Below are positions 1 through 4,684 of a stretch of DNA of 5,139 nucleotides, in pieces. This DNA is from Bacillota bacterium (GTDB taxonomy: Bacteria > Bacillota > UBA4882 > JAAYXC01): positions 1 to 5,139 of the forward strand of contig JAAYXC010000105.1 in the NCBI GenBank assembly GCA_012516115.1, written 5' to 3'. The position numbers and the translations under genes were made by a program. Under the pieces are notes generated by a model that was given only the letters and a program-made list of their open reading frames with translations, did no database searches and was not told the DNA's origin. How positions within the stretch are numbered: the first letter of the stretch is position 1; each line of letters opens with the position of its first letter.

Positions 1-1047
1 CTCCCGGACGACCCCTCCCTCTCCGAACAGGTGGCGGCCATGCGCAAACTATGCGAACATGCCGGAATGGCGCGGATCATCGCCCCCCACGACTTCGTCG
101 CCATCAAGACCCATGTGGGGGAGAAGCATAACACCACCCATATCAAACCGGAATTGATCAGGGTCGTGGTCGAGGCGGTGCGGGCCGTTACCGAAAACGT
201 CTTTTTGACCGAGACCTCGACCCTCTACAAAGGCGAGCGCGACAACGCCGTCAAGCACCTCCTGCACGCCCACGCCCACGGCTTCGGTATCGAACGGGTG
301 GGGGCGCCCTTCATCATGGCCGACGGACTGACCGGTGGGAGCGAGGTGGAGGTGGAAGTCGACGGGGAACTGGAAAAGACCGTCAAGATCGCACGTGAAG
401 TGGCCTTTGCCGACGTCCTGATCGCCGTCTCCCATCCCACCGGCCATATGGTCACCGGACTGGGGGCCTGCCGTAAGAACCTGGGTATGGGGTTGGCCAG
501 CCGGGCCGGGAAACTCCGCCAGCATTCCTCGGTGTCCCCCACCATCAAGGAGAACAAATGCCGTTACTGCCGCAAGTGTATCCAGTGGTGTCCGGCCGCG
601 GCCATCACCGAACGGAAGGGGAAGGCCTTCATCCACCGCGAAAAATGTACGGGCTGCGGCGAGTGCCTGACCGTCTGCCGTTACGATGCCGTGGGCTACG
701 ACTGGGGAGCGGGGTCGGAGAGGCTGCAGAAGAGCATGGTAGAACACGCCCTCGGCGTCCTCAAGGGCAAGGACGGGAAGAGCTTTTTCTTCAACGTCCT
801 GGTGGACATGACCGCCGACTGCGACTGCACGGGCCGGGCCCAGCGGAAGATCATGCCCGATGTGGGCGTCCTGGCCGCCACCGATCCGGTGGCCATCGAC
901 GCGGCCACCCTGGATCTAACCCGACGATACGGCGACGGGAGGACGCTGGCCGAAAAGTCGTACGCGGAGATCGATCCGCTGGTACAGTTGAGACACGCCG
1001 AGAAACTGGGTATGGGGTCGATGAACTACGAGTTGGTTTCGGTTTGA
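1..1047 (+). CDS. DUF362 domain protein with two [4Fe-4S] ferredoxin motifs (5' partial)
   Basis: The frame is open from base 1, so the true start lies before the window. The GTG at 31 is only the first possible internal start and has no ribosome binding site. The N-terminal part reads like DUF362 (FVAIKTHVGEKHNTTHIKPE; then GLGACRKNLGMG). Counting from position 31, residues 177-187 hold CX2CX2CX3CP and residues 206-216 hold CX2CX2CX3C, a bacterial 2[4Fe-4S] ferredoxin insertion. The C-terminal part has DMTADCDC (Cys264, Cys266) and DPVAIDAATLD, typical of the family. About 350 visible residues suggest only a short N-terminal loss, roughly 10-25 residues by family length. The protein is probably cytoplasmic, since no membrane segment is visible. 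DUF362 proteins are presumed iron-sulfur or electron-transfer proteins, but their substrate is generally unknown, so I assign no reaction. The gene ends at TGA 1045-1047 and converges on the copper-protein gene. Confidence 0.9.
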   Translation, partial: LPDDPSLSEQVAAMRKLCEHAGMARIIAPHDFVAIKTHVGEKHNTTHIKPELIRVVVEAVRAVTENVFLTETSTLYKGERDNAVKHLLHAHAHGFGIERVGAPFIMADGLTGGSEVEVEVDGELEKTVKIAREVAFADVLIAVSHPTGHMVTGLGACRKNLGMGLASRAGKLRQHSSVSPTIKENKCRYCRKCIQWCPAAAITERKGKAFIHREKCTGCGECLTVCRYDAVGYDWGAGSERLQKSMVEHALGVLKGKDGKSFFFNVLVDMTADCDCTGRAQRKIMPDVGVLAATDPVAIDAATLDLTRRYGDGRTLAEKSYAEIDPLVQLRHAEKLGMGSMNYELVSV

Positions 1048-1378
1048 ACCTCACCTCGGTGGCGTCCTCGGCACTCATGGAAGGGGGTCCGTTCGGCCAG
1101 GAAGGTCGAGGATGATATCGGTTTTGACGTCATGAGCCGGCGCATGCGAGACAAGGGTTGGCTGCGAGCGGATCCAGTAATCGCAGGCGTACGAGTATTA
1201 CGGCCAGCGAACGTAGCTTGGGCTTGAATTCCGCAAGGTAAGACCCAGGATCGTTTACGCCGTCTAATTCGTCCTGGAGCGAAGCGATGGAAGGGTGGAG
1301 AGGAGACGGCTAGAAGTACGATGGATGCCAGGCCGATGGCCTGGCATTGCTTCACCCCAAAGACGATCGCCTCTGTTT
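1048..1378. other. Convergent intergenic gap, no convincing gene
   Basis: This 331-bp stretch separates the 3' ends of the DUF362 gene and the copper-protein gene. I found no ORF with both a ribosome binding site and recognisable protein sequence. Two short open stretches look mildly protein-like. One on the + strand (1048-1227) is in the same frame as the DUF362 gene and ends at TGA. One on the minus strand (about 1310 down to 1135) includes DPGSYLAEFKPKLRSLAV and lacks a start. They could be remnants of a decayed gene or chance reading frames in GC-rich DNA. The only clear structure is the hairpin at 1325-1347. No T-rich terminator follows the DUF362 stop. Confidence 0.5.
1325..1347. repeat. 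Perfect 10-bp inverted repeat (hairpin) between convergent genes
   Basis: The arms ATGCCAGGCC (1325-1334) and GGCCTGGCAT (1338-1347) are perfect reverse complements around a 3-nt GAT loop. The hairpin lies 31 nt past the stop codon of the minus-strand copper-protein gene and about 280 nt past the DUF362 stop. No U-run follows on either strand, so it is not a classic intrinsic terminator. It may be an mRNA 3'-end stabiliser, a factor-dependent or U-less terminator, or a protein-binding site. The symmetry is certain; the role is inferred. Confidence 0.7.
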
Positions 1379-1726
1379 TCACATGGAGGTCATCTTACGG
1401 CACTCATCCGCGCAACGGCGGCATTCGTCCGCGCAGGTCCGGCAATGCTGGTCCTGGAACCTATCGCACTCGGCGGCGCAGGCCTCGCAGATCGTGGCGC
1501 AGAGGCCGCAAACCTGCTTGGCATGCATGCTCCCCCGGGACATGAAACGGGCGGAGAGCGCGCAAAGGTCCGCGCAATCCTGCAACAGGGCGATGCAGTG
1601 CGCCCTGGCGGCGGCATCGGGTTCCTTGAGGCAGGACTGCAGACATTCCTCGCAGACCTGCATACAGCGATTACACTCGTTGATGCAGCTTTGATACTTG
1701 ACGACCGAGGTCTCGAGCACCGGCAT
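1379..1726 (-). CDS. Four-helix-bundle copper-storage protein (Csp/DUF326 family)
   Basis: The 115-residue protein carries 19 cysteines, mostly in CX2C, CX3C and CX2CX3C spacings that face one side of a helix: 14, 18, 21, 25, 28, 32, 44, 51, 55, 73, 76, 80, 83, 87, 95, 98, 102, 105 and 109. This is the signature of the DUF326/Csp family, whose characterised members fill a four-helix bundle with many Cu(I) ions. No signal peptide or Tat motif is present, so it resembles the cytosolic Csp3 type, likely buffering or storing copper. Histidines 43, 68 and 94 could help load metal. The start is fixed by AGGAGG 7 nt before ATG 1726-1724. Length and Cys pattern look complete. No copper sensor, chaperone or P-type ATPase lies beside it, so regulation is not evident. 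An 8-bp palindrome GGTATACC (1748-1755) lies just upstream of the Shine-Dalgarno sequence; it may be chance. Metal identity is inferred from the family. Confidence 0.9.
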   Translation of the reverse strand: MPVLETSVVKYQSCINECNRCMQVCEECLQSCLKEPDAAARAHCIALLQDCADLCALSARFMSRGSMHAKQVCGLCATICEACAAECDRFQDQHCRTCADECRRCADECRKMTSM

Positions 1727-1833
1727 GGGGCATCCTCCTCTTACCTTGGTATACCGGAACGAAGTATGTCCCGAAACTCATGAGCCTATACGACAGGGCC
1801 AGCGCTGCGAGGCGTCTTATTAACTATCAACTT

Positions 1834-1857
1834 TAAAGGCTTTAATTAAGCCCTTTA
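1834..1857. repeat. AT-rich bulged inverted repeat upstream of the copper-protein gene
   Basis: Bases 1834-1842 (TAAAGGCTT) pair with 1848-1857 (AAGCCCTTTA), leaving one bulged C (1851) and a 5-nt loop. It lies 57 nt beyond the stop of the minus-strand Uma2 gene and about 110 nt before the copper-protein start. It could be a weak Uma2 terminator, though no U-tract follows in that direction, or an operator or leader structure for the copper gene. The pairing is visible; the function is unknown. Confidence 0.4.
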
Positions 1858-1865
1858 TATCCTCG

Positions 1866-1871
1866 ATTATA
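1866..1871 (-). promoter_or_regulatory. Candidate -10 box for the copper-protein gene
   Basis: Read on the minus strand this is a perfect TATAAT in an AT-rich stretch between the Uma2 stop and the copper-protein gene. No good -35 lies 16-18 bp upstream (the best is CTTCGT or TTCGTT). It implies a 5' leader of about 130 nt that would contain the 1834-1857 inverted repeat. It is a candidate only, because such hexamers arise by chance in AT-rich spacers. Confidence 0.25.
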
Positions 1872-1913
1872 GAAGTAGGGTAATGATAACGAAGAAAAGC
1901 GCCTGCCTGACGT

Positions 1914-2486
1914 TCATTCCAATCTGATCCTCTCTACCCCGGCGAAGACCTCGGTCAATCCGATGACCAACCCCGGCAGGATACTGCTTTGGATCAGCCC
2001 GTCGCCGCATACGACACGCCTTGTATCCAATGCCGAGTCGTGGCTGCTCCATACATCCACCGTGCGACTCTCGGGATCGACGATCCAGTATTCACGCACG
2101 CCATAACGTTGGTAGAGGGCCAGTTTTTGCTGGAGATCCCTTGTGGCATTCGACGGCGAGAGGATCTCCACCACCAGGTCGGGAGGGCCGAAGACGCCAC
2201 GATCCCGTACGATGGAGAGCCTTTCCTCGGCGACGAAAAAGACATCCGGCTGCACCACATCCTTCTCCGAGAAGATTACGTCGAAGGGACCGACGAAGAC
2301 TTCACCCGCCTTCTTGGCGCAAACGTATCGATCGAGGCTCTTGAAGATATTCGCGCCGATCTTCTGGTGGCGTCCCCCGGGCGACGGCGTCAGATAACCC
2401 ACCCCCTCCAGGATCTCATAGCGCGGCGCGTCTTCCGGCAGGAGACAGTATTCGGTATAAGTAGTGGGCGGTTCGCGGACTTCCAT
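1914..2486 (-). CDS. Uma2-family (DUF820) PD-(D/E)XK-like nuclease-fold protein
   Basis: The 190-residue product matches the Uma2/DUF820 family: TYTEYCLLPEDAPRYEILEG near the N-terminus, then QPDVFFV (Asp81), PPDLVVEILSPSNATRD (Glu107) and KLALYQRYGVREYWIVDPE (Lys121). Asp81, Glu107 and Lys121 are the likely acidic and basic residues of the PD-(D/E)XK fold. Length is normal for the family and no key residue is missing. I chose ATG 2486-2484 because GGAGG lies 8 nt upstream and family members begin close to this point. A GTG at 2507 would add 7 residues but has a poor ribosome binding site. Uma2 genes are often numerous in Firmicutes, cyanobacteria and Deinococcus and usually stand alone; their target and biological role are not established. 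Here too no partner toxin, antitoxin or methylase is adjacent. Nuclease activity is predicted from the fold only. Confidence 0.88.
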   Translation of the reverse strand: MEVREPPTTYTEYCLLPEDAPRYEILEGVGYLTPSPGGRHQKIGANIFKSLDRYVCAKKAGEVFVGPFDVIFSEKDVVQPDVFFVAEERLSIVRDRGVFGPPDLVVEILSPSNATRDLQQKLALYQRYGVREYWIVDPESRTVDVWSSHDSALDTRRVVCGDGLIQSSILPGLVIGLTEVFAGVERIRLE

Positions 2487-2521
2487 CGGGATCGCCTCCC
2501 AGACCACCTTTTATTTATTTT

Positions 2522-2549
2522 ACCATACCATGTGTTTACAATCGGTAAA
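2522..2549 (-). promoter_or_regulatory. Candidate promoter of the Uma2 gene
   Basis: On the minus strand, TTTACC (2549-2544; 4 of 6 to TTGACA) and TATGGT (2527-2522; 4 of 6 to TATAAT) are 16 bp apart. Transcription would begin near 2515, about 30 nt before the chosen ATG, followed by an A-rich leader. The same bases form an inverted repeat, TTTACC (2519-2524) with GGTAAA (2544-2549), which could serve as an operator. Both readings are tentative. Confidence 0.35.
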
Positions 2550-2731
2550 TACGAATAAATATGGAGGAATTATCTTGAAGATCGGCCTCGGATCGGGTTG
2601 TTTGTTAGTTTGGGGGTTGGGATGGACGAGGAAGTACCGGAAGAGTCGGATGAAGGCGCCGGAGACCGGTCACGGCCCCAGTCCGAAGCAGGAGAGACCG
2701 GAAACGGAGAAGGTTACCGTAATTCGCTGTT

Positions 2732-2816
2732 TGGTGGGGTCGGCGGGACTTGAACCCGCACCCCTTGCGGGACCAGATCCTAAGTCTGGCGCGTCTGCCG
2801 GTTCCGCCACGACCCC
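2732..2816 (-). tRNA. tRNA-Leu (anticodon UAG)
   Basis: The 85-nt gene folds into a complete class II tRNA. The acceptor stem GGGGTCG/CGACCCC has 7 perfect pairs. The anticodon stem CCAGA/TCTGG holds loop CTTAGGA, giving anticodon TAG, which reads CUA and other CUN leucine codons. The long variable arm is TCCCGCAAGGGGT, and the T-arm is GCGGG-TTCAAGT-CCCGC. The discriminator is A (2735) and CCA is encoded (2734-2732). The long variable arm and discriminator A agree with leucine identity. It has its own promoter and no neighbouring tRNA. No clear terminator hairpin with a T-run is visible between it and 2508. Confidence 0.97.
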
Positions 2817-2827
2817 ATCGCAAGACG

Positions 2828-2857
2828 ATCTTACCCCAGGCGGATCGAGTATGTCAA
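2828..2857 (-). promoter_or_regulatory. Housekeeping-sigma promoter of tRNA-Leu
   Basis: On the minus strand a perfect -35 TTGACA (2857-2852) is followed after 18 bp by TAAGAT (2833-2828; 4 of 6 to TATAAT). The tRNA begins 11 nt after the -10 box, so transcription would start only a few bases before the mature 5' end. Position, spacing and the perfect -35 all agree with a constitutive sigma-A type promoter. Confidence 0.8.
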
Positions 2858-2885
2858 GGATGACTAAGCCCGGCCCGGTTCGGCG

Positions 2886-2891
2886 TAGAAT
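2886..2891 (+). promoter_or_regulatory. Candidate -10 box of the DUF2993 gene
   Basis: TAGAAT matches TATAAT at 5 of 6 bases and lies 28 nt before the ATG at 2920, a workable leader length. No good -35 is seen 16-18 bp upstream; that stretch is a C/G-rich tract. If real, it is back to back with the tRNA promoter, with about 30 bp between the two -35 regions or less. Confidence 0.3.
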
Positions 2892-2907
2892 AGGTTAGTA
2901 CCTCTGC

Positions 2908-2929
2908 GGAGGGGGATCCATGGGGATCC
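2908..2929 (+). promoter_or_regulatory. Ribosome binding site with start codon in a hairpin loop
   Basis: GGAGGGGG (2908-2915) is a strong Shine-Dalgarno sequence ending just before the ATG at 2920. The self-complementary hexamer GGATCC occurs at 2914-2919 and again at 2924-2929, so the mRNA can form a 6-bp stem whose 4-nt loop AUGG contains the start codon. The stem would partly cover the Shine-Dalgarno. The sequence symmetry is certain; any effect on translation is inferred. Confidence 0.55.
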
Positions 2930-3639
2930 GTCGTCCCTGGCTCTTGGGGATTATCGCCTTCTCCCTCGTGGCCGTCCAGGCCGCTTTCGCTCCCTCCCTG
3001 GCTGGTCTTCTCCACCGGTACCTCGCGCGGAGCGCGGTGGAGTTTACTTCCCTTACGGTAGAGGTGGCCCCCTTAACCTGGATCGATCTTTTGACCGGCC
3101 GCCTGAGACGGGTGGAAGTCCGGGCCGAGGAGGTCTCTTTCGGCGGCCCCCGTCTGGCCCTCCTCCGGATGGATCTGCAGGAACTGGTGCTCGATCCCGG
3201 GAAGGCTCTTTTTCGCGGCGAAGCGGCCGTCCGTTCCCTGGGACCGAGTGAAATAACCGCGCGGGTAAAAGAGAAGGCCTTGAACGAATATTGTCGGAAA
3301 GCCTATCCGGCCCTCCCGGTCTCCTTTTCTCTGGCCCCGGAGAAGATCTCTCTTTTCGGTCTTCTGGAAATCTTCGGCCGGGTTCTCTCTTTCTTCACTT
3401 CCGGCCGGTTATGGGTGGCCGAAGGAACTTCCCTCCGTTACGTGCCCATGGAGATCGAAGCGGCCGGAAAGCGCCTCCCGGCCTCCTGGCTTGTCACCTT
3501 CGGCGAGAAGCTGGCGCTGGAATTCCCCCTGGCCCTGCCCCTCCCGGTGACCCTGCGGGAGGTCCGCCTTGGGGAGGGATATCTCGAGTTGTCCTGGCGG
3601 GAAATCCCGGCGCATCGTGAGCCCGGGCGGTCCGAATAG
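2920..3639 (+). CDS. DUF2993 (LmeA-like) envelope protein
   Basis: The 239-residue protein begins MGIRRP followed by a hydrophobic stretch at residues 7-24, ending AFA before Pro25, which fits a signal peptide or membrane anchor. The rest alternates short beta-type segments in the DUF2993 manner: VEFTSLTVEVAPLTWIDLLTGRLRRVEV, then LRMDLQELVLDPGKALF, then a central ITARVKEKALNEYC and a C-terminal LPLPVTLREVRLGEGYLELSW. LmeA, the mycobacterial member, binds phospholipids and acts in envelope lipoglycan synthesis. The role of Firmicute members is not established, so I infer only an extracytoplasmic lipid-binding or envelope function. Length is normal for the family. ATG 2920 is supported by GGAGG 7 nt upstream. 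The gene diverges from tRNA-Leu. Its last 231 bp are overlapped by the run-on frame of the convergent kinase gene, but its own C-terminal motif continues to the TAG, so this end is the genuine one. Confidence 0.8.
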   Translation: MGIRRPWLLGIIAFSLVAVQAAFAPSLAGLLHRYLARSAVEFTSLTVEVAPLTWIDLLTGRLRRVEVRAEEVSFGGPRLALLRMDLQELVLDPGKALFRGEAAVRSLGPSEITARVKEKALNEYCRKAYPALPVSFSLAPEKISLFGLLEIFGRVLSFFTSGRLWVAEGTSLRYVPMEIEAAGKRLPASWLVTFGEKLALEFPLALPLPVTLREVRLGEGYLELSWREIPAHREPGRSE

Positions 3640-4683
3640 AGGCGAAGAGAAGCTCAGTTTTGCCGGCCGCCAATCCTCGGCTTTATACCAATCCAAGAAA
3701 CTCCCCCGTTCTTCCCGGTCGACCGTCCGGCGGTGCAAGGTCTCAAAAAATCGTTCCGACGGCCAGGGGAGCCTTTCCGCGAAGAACTGGCGGCCGATCT
3801 GCCAGAAGTCCTGGGGCCAGAGGAGAAAAGGGTAGAGTACCGCCAGTTCCCGTTCGTCTAAAGGGTTTTCCCGGTGATAGGCACCGATAACTTTCCGGGC
3901 CACCTCCGGCCGCCAGCCATGGCGGCGCAGAAGGCGGAGGAGGAGGTTCGCCAGATCGTGGAGGCGGAGATCGGCCAAGGCGTATTCGAAGTCCAGTAAA
4001 AATGCGCGGCCTTCCTCATCCAGGATGAAATTCCGCGGGGACGGATCGTGATGACAGACCATCCGCCGACGCGCCCCTTCCTCGGCCAGTTCTTCATAGG
4101 GCGAAACCTTCAGGAGGCGGAGGGCTTCTTCGGCCTGGGCCACGTAATGGGAAAAGAGACGGGCATAGAGGATGCCGAAGGGCGAGGCGGATAGCATGCG
4201 CGCCCTTTCCCCGAATTCGTAAAGCTGGGCCAGACGGGCGGCGAGAAGAACCGGCCATGTTCCCCAACGGACCCGTGCGGGGTCGCTGCGATACGGAATA
4301 AAGCCGCTGCCCGCCCGGTGGAAGGCGGCCAAGGGCACGATGGCCGCAAGGAGAGCATCCTCCCGGGCGAAGGCCGCCTCGCGGCCGGCGAACCAGGGGA
4401 AGAGGAGGTAAGAGAAACCGCCGGCGGCGACGAAGTGGTGCCCATCTCGGGTGGGAATGGCGGCGGCCGCCCGCGTGAAACCACCCTGGCGGGCATGGGC
4501 CACCAGCCTTTCTACGAAAAGCAGATCGAGGGAGGAGAGACGGGAAGGTTTAAGGCAAAGGAATCCGGCTTCGGTCTTCAGACGCCAGACCTTCCGTACC
4601 CGGGCGACCTCGTAAAGGGTGAGCCCCCATTCGCCGAGGATGGGGGCAAGTTTTTTCTTTTCCTCATCCGGTTCGTGATCCAC
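3409..4683 (-). CDS. CotS-family spore-coat kinase-fold protein, with suspicious antisense tail
   Basis: The frame encodes 424 residues with an aminoglycoside-phosphotransferase/CotS-type kinase fold. Lys45 (FLCLKP) is the likely ATP-contacting lysine. HHDPSPRNF (211-219) gives the catalytic Asp213 and Asn218, and DFE (231-233) gives the metal-binding Asp. LHDLANLLLRLL and the Trp/Phe-rich C-lobe (FLLWPQDFWQIGRQFF) fit CotS proteins. Family members are usually about 330-350 residues, and homology appears to end near FLDWYKAEDWRPAK (329-342). Residues 349-424 are read antisense to the DUF2993 gene and look like low-complexity filler. The GTG start (4683-4681) follows the TGA of the upstream kinase gene by one base and has GGAGGA 8 nt upstream, so translation is probably coupled. 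CotS proteins are linked to the spore coat in Bacillus; the phosphorylated substrate is unknown. The true end may be near 3654 (see findings). Confidence 0.85.
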   Translation of the reverse strand: MDHEPDEEKKKLAPILGEWGLTLYEVARVRKVWRLKTEAGFLCLKPSRLSSLDLLFVERLVAHARQGGFTRAAAAIPTRDGHHFVAAGGFSYLLFPWFAGREAAFAREDALLAAIVPLAAFHRAGSGFIPYRSDPARVRWGTWPVLLAARLAQLYEFGERARMLSASPFGILYARLFSHYVAQAEEALRLLKVSPYEELAEEGARRRMVCHHDPSPRNFILDEEGRAFLLDFEYALADLRLHDLANLLLRLLRRHGWRPEVARKVIGAYHRENPLDERELAVLYPFLLWPQDFWQIGRQFFAERLPWPSERFFETLHRRTVDREERGSFLDWYKAEDWRPAKLSFSSPLFGPPGLTMRRDFPPGQLEISLPKADLPQGHREGQGQGEFQRQLLAEGDKPGGREALSGRFDLHGHVTEGSSFGHP

Positions 4684-4684
4684 G

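Noticed and set aside
49..747. 232-codon minus-strand frame antisense to the DUF362 gene
   Set aside because: The DUF362 frame carries clear ferredoxin and family motifs; the opposite frame has none and is a GC-rich shadow.
1125..1132. TGACGTCA palindrome in the gap
   Set aside because: A single 8-bp palindrome with no nearby start or promoter is expected by chance.
1026..1382. 118-codon minus-strand frame overlapping the copper-protein stop
   Set aside because: It has Arg/Ser-rich, domain-free content, runs through the hairpin and ends inside the DUF362 gene; there is no family resemblance.
2622..2753. 43-codon acidic ORF on the + strand (MDEEVPEESDEGAGD...)
   Set aside because: It lacks a good ribosome binding site and ends inside the tRNA gene, so it is most likely a chance frame.
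2732..2760. The tRNA 3' end as an integration (att) site, with a genomic island to its left carrying the Uma2 and copper genes
   Set aside because: No second copy of the tRNA 3' end is found in bases 1-2731, and no integrase or mobility gene is present.
2464..2898. 144-codon + strand frame spanning the tRNA
   Set aside because: Its middle part is the antisense translation of the tRNA (SAGLEPAPLAGPDP), a familiar false gene.
3606..3627. CCCGG/CCGGG inverted repeat near the DUF2993 stop as a terminator
   Set aside because: The arms are only 5 bp with a 12-nt loop, it lies before the stop codon, and no T-run follows.
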